The notes under the pieces: generated by a model
What the model was told of the DNA's origin: nothing
The model's database searches: none
The model's input: only the letters and a program-made list of their open reading frames with translations
NCBI GenBank assembly: GCA_017407225.1
Contig: JAFQWY010000304.1
Span: forward strand, 1 to 39,040
Origin: Clostridia bacterium
Lineage (GTDB): Bacteria; Bacillota; Clostridia; Oscillospirales; CAG-272
Direction: 5' to 3'
DNA length: 39,040 nt
Shown: piece after piece, positions 7,417-16,285 of the stretch
Position numbering within the stretch: position 1 is the first letter of the stretch
Layout: every line of letters starts with the position of its first letter
Program-made: the position numbers and the translations under genes

Positions 7417-9559
7417 GATTCTGAACCATCTGCTGGGAGCATTGTTTGCATTTCTGTTTTCGTTCTGTTCGGTCGGATGTCTTCTGACCGGATTTGATCT
7501 TACGATCGGATCCCCTGCGGCTCTGCTTGTCTGGTGTGCGGTTTTTGCTGTTCTTTCGGCGGTGCTGTGGTTTTTCCGATACGGTGTCTGGGTGATCCTG
7601 CTTCTGTCCGTGCGCGGGGCCTTTGCGGTCTGGCAGGACGGAGCGGTATGGGATCAGATCCGGGCACTGGCATACACTGTCAGTTCTCACTATCATGAAG
7701 TTTACAACTGGCCGGTGATCGGCACTCCGGCGGCGGATTCTTTCGATCTTGCCATGATTCTGCTGGGATACCTGACCGCACTTGCCATGAGTTTCTGTAT
7801 CTGCCGCCGGACACATCTGGTGCTCAGTCTGCCCGTGGTTCTGATGCCGCTGGTGCTGTGTCTGATTACAACGGATACCCTTCCGGAGGAAACGGTACTG
7901 TGGCTGCTGATGTTTGGCATTGTTCTGCTGCTGGTGACCGATTGGGTCAGACGGACAAATCCGGAACAGTATGCGGCGCTTGTACTCCGTATAGCTGTAC
8001 CGGCTGCAGCGGCTCTCGGACTCCTGTTCTGGCTGAATCCGCAGGAATCCTATGTCAATCGTGCAGCTGAATTCCAGAAAACAGCGGCTGAATGGTTTCA
8101 GCAGGCGAAATCGACCGCAGAATCCGTCGTCAGCGGAAATATCACGGGAAATACCGCATCCCGTACATTGAATCTGCGGAATGTGGGCCCGAAAAGCAAT
8201 TTTTCCTTCACTGTCATGAGAGTCACTGCATCCTATGACGGAACAATATACCTGCGCGGCAGGGATTACGATACCTACACCGGAACCGCGTGGGAATCGA
8301 CCGGGGAGCGTGAAGAGATTTTTCCGGCAGGTGAGGATCCGGTCGGAACCCTTCAGGTGGTTACATACGGGAGCCGGAAGCTGCTGTATGTTCCGTATTA
8401 TTCCTCCGATGCGGTCAGCCTGACGGATGGCTATGCGGACAACAGCGAAAGTACAAACGTATACAGTTATACCGTAGCGAAAAATCCGTTGGGAATTTCT
8501 TCCGATGTATCCGGTTATACAAAGCTGCCTGCCGAAACCGAAGCATGGGCAGAGGAGATTGCAGAGATAATCCTCAGCGGACGAACCTCAACCATCGGCA
8601 AGGTACGCTGTATTGCGGAGTTCGTGCGGAACAGTGCTTCCTATGATCTTTCAACCTCCGCGATGAGTTCCGATTACAGCGATTTTGCACGGTGGTTCCT
8701 GGAAGAAAGCGATACGGGATACTGTGTGCATTTTGCCACGGCCGCCGCGGTTCTCCTTCGTGCGGCAGGAATCCCGGCAAGATATGTGGAAGGGTATATG
8801 ATATCCGTCCGTGCGGATGAAAAAACACTGGTTTCCAATCGGGAAGCACACGCTTGGGTGGAATATTATGATCCTTCCTCCGGGGTATGGCAGATGCTGG
8901 AGGTTACGCCTGCCGATGCTTCGCAGGATCATGAAACATCGTCTGCGGAACCGGAAGAAACGGAGACTGCCGAAGAAACGGAAATGGCGGAAGAAACCGA
9001 ATCCGATCAGACTGTTCCGGAAGAGAGTGAAGCGGAGGAAGATCCCGCCGAACCGGAAACGGATGCTTCGGGCGGAGAGGATTCCTCTGAAAACGTCCAA
9101 AACGGCAATTCCGGACAGAACTCCGTCGGCAGCAGCGGAAACGGCGTGAACTCCGGAGGAGCTTCATCCGGCGATACGGGCAGCACTTCCGTTCAGAAAA
9201 CTCCTTTCAGAATTCCGAAGTGGATGAAAACGCTGATGTGGATTCTGCCTGCACTGGCTGTTGTTCCGGTTCAGGGAAATCTACGCATCGCCTTCAGACG
9301 GAAGCGGTGGCATTCCGGTGCCCCAAATGAAATGGCATTGGAACGATGGAGGCAGTCACGGCGTCTGGCAAGGCTGACGAAAACCCGGATTCCCGGTGAG
9401 CTGGAAGAGCTGGCACTGAAGGCCGGGTTCAGTCAGCACACCATCACTGAGGAAGAGCTGTACCGGTTCGAACTGTACCGGCAGAGCGTTCTGAAAACAG
9501 TGGGATCAATGCCGTGGTACAGAAGGTATTTCCTGCGCTGGATCATCGCTGTGGGATAA
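7406..9559 (+). CDS. Transmembrane transglutaminase-like protein (TgpA type)
   Basis: The ATG at 7406 follows GGAGG, overlaps the DUF58 gene and opens a membrane segment, so it is preferred over an upstream in-frame start. The product has 717 residues: about six N-terminal membrane helices (to ~residue 215), an extracytoplasmic transglutaminase core (about 385-505), a linker, one more membrane helix (near 610-625) and a cytoplasmic tail. The core shows the catalytic Cys440 (GYCVHFATAAAVLLRAAGIP) and His482 (NREAHAWVEYY). The third position is Glu499 (LEVTPAD) rather than the usual Asp. The linker is first Glu/Thr-rich, then Gly/Ser/Asn-rich, typical of disordered wall-spanning segments. It is the last gene of the MoxR operon. 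Protease or crosslinking activity is possible but unproven. Confidence 0.9.
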   Translation: MKNRILNHLLGALFAFLFSFCSVGCLLTGFDLTIGSPAALLVWCAVFAVLSAVLWFFRYGVWVILLLSVRGAFAVWQDGAVWDQIRALAYTVSSHYHEVYNWPVIGTPAADSFDLAMILLGYLTALAMSFCICRRTHLVLSLPVVLMPLVLCLITTDTLPEETVLWLLMFGIVLLLVTDWVRRTNPEQYAALVLRIAVPAAAALGLLFWLNPQESYVNRAAEFQKTAAEWFQQAKSTAESVVSGNITGNTASRTLNLRNVGPKSNFSFTVMRVTASYDGTIYLRGRDYDTYTGTAWESTGEREEIFPAGEDPVGTLQVVTYGSRKLLYVPYYSSDAVSLTDGYADNSESTNVYSYTVAKNPLGISSDVSGYTKLPAETEAWAEEIAEIILSGRTSTIGKVRCIAEFVRNSASYDLSTSAMSSDYSDFARWFLEESDTGYCVHFATAAAVLLRAAGIPARYVEGYMISVRADEKTLVSNREAHAWVEYYDPSSGVWQMLEVTPADASQDHETSSAEPEETETAEETEMAEETESDQTVPEESEAEEDPAEPETDASGGEDSSENVQNGNSGQNSVGSSGNGVNSGGASSGDTGSTSVQKTPFRIPKWMKTLMWILPALAVVPVQGNLRIAFRRKRWHSGAPNEMALERWRQSRRLARLTKTRIPGELEELALKAGFSQHTITEEELYRFELYRQSVLKTVGSMPWYRRYFLRWIIAVG

Positions 9560-9589
9560 AGATTTCTTTCGGCATCGAATCAAATACAG

Positions 9590-9632
9590 AAGCGGCTGTT
9601 CCGTCATTATACGGGAAAACAGCCGCTTTTTC
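9590..9632 (+). terminator. Terminator of the MoxR operon
   Basis: AAGCGGCTGTT pairs with AACAGCCGCTT, separated by 18 bases and followed by TTT. It lies 30 bases after the stop codon. Confidence 0.8.
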
Positions 9633-9713
9633 CGTGAATGGGAGATACAGGAATGATACTGAACGAAACAGCGGAAATGAACAAAAAATATCGTAGATCA
9701 CTCCGGAAAATCA

Positions 9714-9742
9714 TTGAAAATTCCGGTAAAAAATGATATACT
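9714..9742 (+). promoter_or_regulatory. Promoter of the carbohydrate locus
   Basis: TTGAAA (9714-9719) and TATACT (9737-9742) are 17 bases apart. The first gene of the locus starts 30 bases later with AAGGAG in front. Most genes to 17.3 kb follow closely on the same strand with gaps of 19-48 bases, so this is probably the main promoter. Confidence 0.7.
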
Positions 9743-9772
9743 GTGTTCAGAACAACAGTGAAGGAGCAGAAT

Positions 9773-11821
9773 ATGGATATAAAAAACAATTACCGTGTAA
9801 CGGATCGGACTGTCAACCGGCTTCCGGTCAGTCCCATCCTGTGCGGCAATTTTATAGAACTGGGGTACGGACTGCAGGCGGAAGCCATGTGGGGAGAGAT
9901 GCTGTTCAACCGCAGTTTTGAACCGTTTCCCCAGTATCAGGATATCAACAAGGACTGGTACGATCTGTTCTGTATCGATGAAAACGGCAAGCGCGATTAC
10001 GAACGCGACTGGCGTAAATTTGACTGGTATCATTCCGGATATGAGCACAATGCCTGGTTTGCGGCTCCGAACGATGCGGAAACCCACCGGATTGAGGATG
10101 AATCCACCTTTATCATCGAAACCACACCCTATTCCGACGCGGTGATCCGGAATGTAGAGGGAGGCGTCCACGGCACTCATTGTATGCGGATCATCCATTC
10201 CGGATCGGATCGGGGCGGTATGGCTCAGCGGGGCAAGGTTCTGCGTGCCGGGATGACCTACCATTTTTCGGGATATTTCCGCAGAATCGGCGGCGGGGAA
10301 GTCCGTGTGACCGTGGCACTGCACCGGGACGGCGAGTTCGGTGATATGCTTGACAGCTTCACATTTACTCCCGGTACCGGATATGAAAAGCAGACTTACA
10401 CGTTCCGCTCCGATTTTTACGGACGGGCAATGCTTGCGGTCTGGGTGGATGGCGGTGAGATCGAGTGCGACTGCTTCTCCCTGATGCCGGAGGATACTGT
10501 ATCGGGATGGCGTCGGGATGTTGTGGATGCAGCAAAAGAGATCTCCCCGAAGGTGATCCGCTGGCCGGGCGGGTGCTTTGCATCGTTCTATGACTGGCGG
10601 GATGCCATCGGTCCCCGTGATCAGCGGAAGCCCACCGCATCCTATTTCTGGGGAGGATACCAGAGCAACGACGTGGGATCCATGGAACTGGCATCCTTCT
10701 GTGAAGCCGTTGGTGCCGAGCAGATGATCTGTGTCAATCTGTTCCATCCGGCCAAGGAGAATTACCTCAAGAACGATAACAACGACTACCGCTTCCCGGG
10801 ATTCACCGATATCCATGAGGGAGCAAAGCTGGCTGCCGACTGGGTTGCCTACATGAATGCCGACGAAAGTCATCCCATGGGTGCGCTTCGTGCATCTCAC
10901 GGAAGGAAGAAGCCGTTCGGTGTGAAATACTGGGAAATCGACAACGAGACCTGCCGATGGTTTACAGGGGAGCAGTACGCGGAGGCGGTGAAGATTTACT
11001 CCGAAGCCATGAAGGCGGTGGATCCCACCATCAGAATCGGCATGATTACCTACGCGTTCGGCGGCAATGACGTGATCGAACGGATGCTGGAGATTGCCGG
11101 AGAGCACATCGATTTCTTCGCAGACCGCGGTCCCGATCCCCGGAATCTTTCCGGCAAACTGGGGGTCATGCGGGCATACAACGAAAAACACGGTACATCC
11201 ATCGGTTACTGCAACACGGAATGGCTGCCATACGATATGTTCTGCTTCCATGTGGACAGCTTCAACTGGGTCAACGGCAACAAGAGCTTCATGTTCAGCA
11301 AATGGCGCTATGCCATGAACATCTTCCGCCAGATCATGATGTGGCAGAGAGAAGGCGGGGATGTGCTGTTTGTAAACTTCAACAACTTTGCCAACACTCA
11401 CGCCCAGAACGTAATGGATACCCCGAAGGAAGGTGTGTATATCTCCGCAGCGGGACGTGCCATGGGTTTGATGGCATCTTCTCCCGCTTCGTGGGTTCTG
11501 GAAATCGAGGACTATACGCCCGAGCTTCTGGCGCCTTTCCAGGTTCAGGCGGCATGGGACAGAGAACATGAAAAACTGGTTCTGTATGTGTTCAATCTGG
11601 ACGCGGAGAGCAGGGAAGCGGTGTTCGATCTCGGTCAGCTGAAGACGGCGTTTGCAGATGCTGCAGTCATGGCGGTTTACGCAGATGATCTGTACGATAT
11701 GAATACCCAGACGGATCCCGAACGGATCAGAAGGATGACTTATACCGCAAAAACGGATGGGGATACCGTTGCTGTCCGGGTGCCCGGGTACGGATTCGCC
11801 ATGGCCATTCTTGAAAAGTAA
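9773..11821 (+). CDS. GH51-like alpha-L-arabinofuranosidase
   Basis: The ATG at 9773 follows AAGGAG at 9761. The product has 682 residues. The N-terminal ~50 residues (PILCGNFIELGYG) and the inserted beta domain (about 120-240, MRIIHSGSDRGGMAQRGK) match the arrangement of GH51-type arabinofuranosidases. The signature RWPGGCFASFYDWRDAIGPR follows. Putative catalytic residues are Glu392 (EIDNE, acid/base) and Glu483 (NTEW, nucleophile). A C-terminal beta-sandwich ends the protein. The enzyme would release arabinofuranose from oligosaccharides. There is no signal peptide, suggesting action on imported oligosaccharides. It is the first gene of the plus-strand locus. Confidence 0.85.
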   Translation: MDIKNNYRVTDRTVNRLPVSPILCGNFIELGYGLQAEAMWGEMLFNRSFEPFPQYQDINKDWYDLFCIDENGKRDYERDWRKFDWYHSGYEHNAWFAAPNDAETHRIEDESTFIIETTPYSDAVIRNVEGGVHGTHCMRIIHSGSDRGGMAQRGKVLRAGMTYHFSGYFRRIGGGEVRVTVALHRDGEFGDMLDSFTFTPGTGYEKQTYTFRSDFYGRAMLAVWVDGGEIECDCFSLMPEDTVSGWRRDVVDAAKEISPKVIRWPGGCFASFYDWRDAIGPRDQRKPTASYFWGGYQSNDVGSMELASFCEAVGAEQMICVNLFHPAKENYLKNDNNDYRFPGFTDIHEGAKLAADWVAYMNADESHPMGALRASHGRKKPFGVKYWEIDNETCRWFTGEQYAEAVKIYSEAMKAVDPTIRIGMITYAFGGNDVIERMLEIAGEHIDFFADRGPDPRNLSGKLGVMRAYNEKHGTSIGYCNTEWLPYDMFCFHVDSFNWVNGNKSFMFSKWRYAMNIFRQIMMWQREGGDVLFVNFNNFANTHAQNVMDTPKEGVYISAAGRAMGLMASSPASWVLEIEDYTPELLAPFQVQAAWDREHEKLVLYVFNLDAESREAVFDLGQLKTAFADAAVMAVYADDLYDMNTQTDPERIRRMTYTAKTDGDTVAVRVPGYGFAMAILEK

Positions 11822-11853
11822 AGGAAAGAGATTTTACTGCAGAGGAGGCAATT

Positions 11854-13254
11854 ATGTTATTCAACCCGAAAAATCTGATAAAAACGGAAGGCAGCTTTGT
11901 ATTCTCCGGTGAAGTGAAGGCCGAAGCACACGGATGTTTCAGACGGGAAATATTCCGTGAATTCTGGAACGGATTCACATACCGGTGTTCCACACTTCAT
12001 GTGACGGAAACCGACGGATATGTTTTTAGAATCGGTGAGGCCGAGGAACAGCCTACGGACGGATATGCTTACAGCATTTGCATACAGGAATCAGGCATCT
12101 GCATCCGTGCAGACAATGAAAATAATCTGATTCTCGGATTCATGACGCTTATTGACCGGATCGAAGCCATTGACACAGCGGACGGCAGCACGTCTCTTTC
12201 TGTCGGATGCTGCAGAATTACGGAATCCCCGGCAATCGGAACCAGAATGGCGCATTTCTGTGTATTTCCCGAAACCGAACTGTGGGAACTGCACCGTTTT
12301 ATCCGGTTCTGCGGCGCGCTCCGGTATTCCCAGGTGATCGTTGAATTCTGGGGAATGTACCGGTATGATTGTATGAAGGAGCTTGCATGGCCTCACGCCT
12401 ACACAAAAGAAGAACTTCAGCCCATCTTCCGGGAGGCAAACGACATGGGTCTGGAAATTGTACCCATGTTCAACCACTGGGGACACGCTGCAGCCAGCCG
12501 GGTTATGCACGGCAAGCACGTCGTACTGGATCAGAATCCGGCGCTGGAGACGTATTTCTGCGAAAACGGCTGGTGCTGGGACATCCGCAAGCCCAAGGTG
12601 CGGGAGCTGCTGAGAAAAATCCGCCGCGAGCTTCTGGAACTCTGCGGAACGGGATCCTATTTCCATATCGGCTGTGATGAAGCGTACGGCTTTGATCTGA
12701 ACACCGACGACGGCATGGATGCAGTCTGTGATTTTATCGGTGAGATTGCCGATGAAATGGCGGAAGTGAACCGCAGAATCCTTGTGTGGGGGGATATGTT
12801 TCTCTACAGACATCCACACTACAATTCCAGGAACGGATATGCCGCAAATGCACCGTCTCCCCGTTCGGAGGCATATATGCTTGAGCGGCTGAACCGGAAG
12901 GTCATCATTGCAGACTGGCAGTACGATGCCAACGAAGCTCCGGTGGAAACATCTCTGGTGTTCAAAAAAGCCGGACTGGACTGTGTGATCTGCCCCTGGG
13001 ACAGAAGCCATGCGAAGCTCAGATCCTGTCTGACAACCGCAAAAGAACAGAATCTGGCAGGATTGATTCATACCACCTGGCACACCCTGTCGGCAGGCAC
13101 CCCGTACGTGGCAATGGCGGCAGTGGGATGTTTTGAAGATCATCCCGGGCTCAGCCATACCGGAACGGCAGCTTTGCTGAGAAAGGTTTACTTTGTTGAC
13201 GGAGACTGGCAGAAAGCCGGATGGGCAAAGCAGGAGATCGGGATTATTACCTGA
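11854..13254 (+). CDS. GH20-type beta-N-acetylhexosaminidase-like protein
   Basis: AGGAGG lies 8 bases before the ATG at 11854. The 466-residue protein has an N-terminal domain (to ~115) and a TIM barrel. The barrel carries the GH20 signature H-x-G-x-D-E in YFHIGCDEAYG, with Asp275-Glu276 as the expected catalytic pair in substrate-assisted cleavage of terminal N-acetylhexosamine. RRILVWGDMF and IIADWQYDANEAP fit later strands of the barrel. There is no signal peptide. It sits 32 bases after the GH51 gene. The family is probable; true substrate could differ, since related divergent GH20 groups act on other sugars. Confidence 0.8.
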   Translation: MLFNPKNLIKTEGSFVFSGEVKAEAHGCFRREIFREFWNGFTYRCSTLHVTETDGYVFRIGEAEEQPTDGYAYSICIQESGICIRADNENNLILGFMTLIDRIEAIDTADGSTSLSVGCCRITESPAIGTRMAHFCVFPETELWELHRFIRFCGALRYSQVIVEFWGMYRYDCMKELAWPHAYTKEELQPIFREANDMGLEIVPMFNHWGHAAASRVMHGKHVVLDQNPALETYFCENGWCWDIRKPKVRELLRKIRRELLELCGTGSYFHIGCDEAYGFDLNTDDGMDAVCDFIGEIADEMAEVNRRILVWGDMFLYRHPHYNSRNGYAANAPSPRSEAYMLERLNRKVIIADWQYDANEAPVETSLVFKKAGLDCVICPWDRSHAKLRSCLTTAKEQNLAGLIHTTWHTLSAGTPYVAMAAVGCFEDHPGLSHTGTAALLRKVYFVDGDWQKAGWAKQEIGIIT

Positions 13255-13302
13255 CAATTCTGCTATAATTAACCGGAAAATACAGTATTCGGAGGCAGTT
13301 GT

Positions 13303-14067
13303 ATGCTGTTGGATTTTTCACAATACAAGTTTGACATTATCGTTCAGGCAGGGCAGTCAAATTCCGAAGGATACGGATTCGGGCCTGCCGGGCATCCGTA
13401 TGAGCCCTCTGACAGGGTGTGGTATCTCAATTCCGATTTTACTGTCACCATGGCAGCAGAAAAAGTGACAGGAAACGAGATCCAGAGCAATTTTGCACTG
13501 CCGTTCGCCGGAGAGTACCTGAACGCCGGCTGTCTGCGGGAAGACCGGAAGCTTCTGATTCTCCGGTGTGCTGCGGGCGGAACGGGATTTCTGGATAACC
13601 GCTGGAAGCTGACGGATGACCTGTATCTGCGGATGCTGGAAATGATCCGTACGGCTCTCGGACTGAATCCGGAGAACCGATTGACGGCATTTCTGTGGCA
13701 TCAGGGAGAAACGGATGCCTGCTGCAAAGCATCGTATGAAGTGCATTACAATCATCTGATGACACTGATCCGCTCCGTGCGCGAAGAGTTCGACGTACCG
13801 GATCTGCCGTTTATCGCCGGAGATTTCGTTCATCACTGGAAGAATGACAATATCGATATCTGTACACCTGTGGTGGATGCAATCCGGGATGTATGCCGTG
13901 ACTGCGGCTGCGGCGCTTTTGCCGAAACAGACGGGCTTCTGTCCAATTATCAGGAACTGAACCGCAATCCGCTTGGATGGGTGGACACCATTCATTTCTC
14001 ACGAAAAGCGATTTACGAGCTTGGAAAGCGTTATTTTGAACTGTACCGGCAGACAGCCGGCATATAA
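13303..14067 (+). CDS. Sialate O-acetylesterase-type (SASA/SGNH) carbohydrate esterase
   Basis: GGAGG precedes the ATG at 13303; a TATAAT at 13264-13269 may give an internal promoter. The 254-residue protein has the SASA family block pattern: nucleophile Ser19 in QAGQSNSEG, the oxyanion region CAAGGTGF, FLWHQGETDA, and the catalytic Asp228/His231 in DTIHFS. Family members remove acetyl groups from sialic acids or from xylan and other glycans (CE6-like). No signal peptide is present, so deacetylation of imported material is likely. It lies between the GH20 gene and a phosphodiesterase, consistent with processing of decorated glycans. Confidence 0.85.
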   Translation: MLLDFSQYKFDIIVQAGQSNSEGYGFGPAGHPYEPSDRVWYLNSDFTVTMAAEKVTGNEIQSNFALPFAGEYLNAGCLREDRKLLILRCAAGGTGFLDNRWKLTDDLYLRMLEMIRTALGLNPENRLTAFLWHQGETDACCKASYEVHYNHLMTLIRSVREEFDVPDLPFIAGDFVHHWKNDNIDICTPVVDAIRDVCRDCGCGAFAETDGLLSNYQELNRNPLGWVDTIHFSRKAIYELGKRYFELYRQTAGI

Positions 14068-14086
14068 ATATTCAGGAGGATTAACC

Positions 14087-14986
14087 ATGAAGAGATTCAA
14101 TCATATCATCGTACTCGGTATCGACGGAGCAGGTGCTTTCATCAAAGATGCGGACACTCCGAATTTTGACCGGATTTTCGCGGACGGTGCTGTGACCTAC
14201 ACGGCTCTGTCGTCCAATCCCACCATCAGCGCGGAATGCTGGGGCTCCATGCTTCTGGGCGTAGGTCCCGAGGTTCACAAGCTGACCAACGGTATCGTAT
14301 CATCCACTCCCTATCCCACCGATTCTCCGTTCCCCTCCCTGTTCCGCCGCATCCGTGAAGTGATGCCCGATGCGGAGCTGGGTTCCTACTGCGACTGGAA
14401 TCCCATTACGTTCGGTATTGTGGAAAACAATCAGAATGTTGCCCATGAAACTGCACGGGACACCGAATTGATTCCCATGATCTGTGACTACATCCGGGAA
14501 AAGAAGCCCGCCTTCCTGTTTACCCAGCTTGACAGCGTGGACGGTGCAGGTCATGGTCATGGCTACGGCACCGAAAAGCATATGCAGCGGATCCATGAAG
14601 TGGATGAACTGGTAAACGATGTTTACGAAACTGTAAAGGAAACGGGCATTCTGGAGGACACTTTGTTCATTCTGATTGCCGATCACGGCGGATACGGAAA
14701 GAGTCACGGCGGCTGGACGGACGAAGAAAGACTTGTTACCTTTGCGGCAGCCGGAAAGGGCGTACAGAAGGGGTATATTGAAGTGATGAATATCCGTGAC
14801 CTGGCAGCGATTGTGCTGTACGGTCTGGGCATTGATGCACCGGAATTTGACGAAGCGGGCTGGACTGCACAGGTTCCGGAAGGGATGTTTGAGGATGCGG
14901 ATCTTCCGGCATACCGGGATATCTCCCATCTGACCGGAGCGGCACCCAGAAGATCCTACGTTCCCCATACCTCTGAACTGATCTGA
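14087..14986 (+). CDS. Alkaline-phosphatase-superfamily phosphodiesterase/phosphatase
   Basis: The ATG at 14087 follows AGGAGG. The 299-residue protein has the metal-binding opening VLGIDGAGAF, the nucleophile region NPTISAECWGSMLLG, a second metal region (TQLDSVDGAGHGHGYG) and the late block LIADHGGYGKSHGGW. These are the ordered motifs of nucleotide pyrophosphatase/phosphodiesterase-like members of the alkaline phosphatase superfamily, which use two metal ions. No signal peptide is seen, which is unusual for the secreted members. It lies 19 bases after the esterase gene, so it is co-transcribed. Substrate unknown; a sugar phosphate or phosphodiester is a guess. Confidence 0.8.
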   Translation: MKRFNHIIVLGIDGAGAFIKDADTPNFDRIFADGAVTYTALSSNPTISAECWGSMLLGVGPEVHKLTNGIVSSTPYPTDSPFPSLFRRIREVMPDAELGSYCDWNPITFGIVENNQNVAHETARDTELIPMICDYIREKKPAFLFTQLDSVDGAGHGHGYGTEKHMQRIHEVDELVNDVYETVKETGILEDTLFILIADHGGYGKSHGGWTDEERLVTFAAAGKGVQKGYIEVMNIRDLAAIVLYGLGIDAPEFDEAGWTAQVPEGMFEDADLPAYRDISHLTGAAPRRSYVPHTSELI

Positions 14987-15018
14987 ATTCCCTGAATCTT
15001 CCGCAAAAGGAGATTATT

Positions 15019-16257
15019 ATGACTATTACTCTGAAAGACCGTGAAATACTCCGCTCCCTTGCTTCCCGGTACATGACTTATGCTTTGTCCGAACGGAATA
15101 ACGAAAAGCGGGAACTTTGGCGTGCTCTGAACAATCTGCATATGCAGAAGCCGATGATCACCATCGACCAGATGCCGTGGCATGAACTGGACGTGGACGG
15201 ATTCCTGCAGTGTGAGGTGGAAGATCCGTACTTCCGTGGAATCGAGTGGCAGCTGCGCTCGGAGATCTATAAATGGGAACATCTGCCCGTGGATATGGTA
15301 CTCAATCCCTACATCTCTCTGTCCCGTCCTGTGTCCAACACCGGATTCGGACTGACGACACGCCGTCTGGCACATGATTCTTCCGGAAATATTCAGTCCT
15401 ACCTGTTCGAGGATCAGCTGGCGGAGATGGAGGATGTGGAGAAAATCCAAACTCCTGTCCTGACACTGGACCGTGAGAGGGAAGCCGACATTGTTTCGGC
15501 CGCCGAGGATATTTTTTCGGGAATTGCGCCCGTGAAGCTTCGGGGCATCATGCTCCACTCCGGTCTGTGGGATTCCGTCACCTTCTGGAAGGGCGTGGAG
15601 AGCTGCTATATCGACCTGCTTGACCGTCCGGAGCTGATTCACGCCATCATGGAGCGGTATACCAACGCCTTCATCGCCCAGATCGAGCAGATCAACAAGC
15701 TGGGGCTGTACGATATTACCTCCAATATCTGCCACTGTTCCCATACCTTTGACGACGGACTGCCGGAGAGCTGTGACCTGGAGCATCCCACCACCTACGA
15801 CGGCTGGACCTTCAGTATGGCACAGCTGTTCACCTCCGTGTCTCCCGCCATCAACGAGGAGTTCGAGGTACCCTATATGTCGAAGATTTTCTCATACTTC
15901 GGCTCTGTGTACTACGGCTGCTGCGAACGGCTGGACGACAGACTGGACATTATCGACCGGATGCCCAACATCCGCAAGATTTCCTGCAGTCCGTGGAGCG
16001 ACCGGGAGCACTTTGCCTCCGTTCTGCCGAAGAAATACATTATGTCGAACAAGCCCAATCCCTCCTATCTGGCAGAATCCTCCTTCGATGAGGAAGTGGT
16101 GCGGAAGGATCTGAGACGAACCATCGCTGCTGCCAAAGCCAACGGACTGGGACTGGAATTTTTACTGAAGGACATCAGTACCGTGAAAAACGATCCCCGC
16201 CGTCTGTGGAGATGGGCGGAGATCGCACTGGAAGAAACGGAAAACGCGGCGCTGTAA
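15019..16257 (+). CDS. Uroporphyrinogen-decarboxylase-like protein A (412 residues)
   Basis: AAGGAG precedes the ATG at 15019. The protein lacks a signal peptide and appears to be a URO-D-fold TIM barrel. Visible blocks include RGIMLHSGLWDSVTFWKGVE, LLDRPELIHAIMERYTNAFI, NICHCSHTFDD and RKISCSPWSDREHF. The URO-D fold includes true uroporphyrinogen decarboxylases and cobalamin or coenzyme-M methyltransferases (MtaA/MtbA/CmuA). This longer, divergent type is typical of glycan clusters in gut anaerobes. No heme or corrinoid gene is nearby, so heme synthesis is unlikely. It is followed 28 bases later by a second family member. Confidence 0.65.
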   Translation: MTITLKDREILRSLASRYMTYALSERNNEKRELWRALNNLHMQKPMITIDQMPWHELDVDGFLQCEVEDPYFRGIEWQLRSEIYKWEHLPVDMVLNPYISLSRPVSNTGFGLTTRRLAHDSSGNIQSYLFEDQLAEMEDVEKIQTPVLTLDREREADIVSAAEDIFSGIAPVKLRGIMLHSGLWDSVTFWKGVESCYIDLLDRPELIHAIMERYTNAFIAQIEQINKLGLYDITSNICHCSHTFDDGLPESCDLEHPTTYDGWTFSMAQLFTSVSPAINEEFEVPYMSKIFSYFGSVYYGCCERLDDRLDIIDRMPNIRKISCSPWSDREHFASVLPKKYIMSNKPNPSYLAESSFDEEVVRKDLRRTIAAAKANGLGLEFLLKDISTVKNDPRRLWRWAEIALEETENAAL

Positions 16258-16285
16258 CCGCGGATCAACGAAAGCGAGAACGAAT

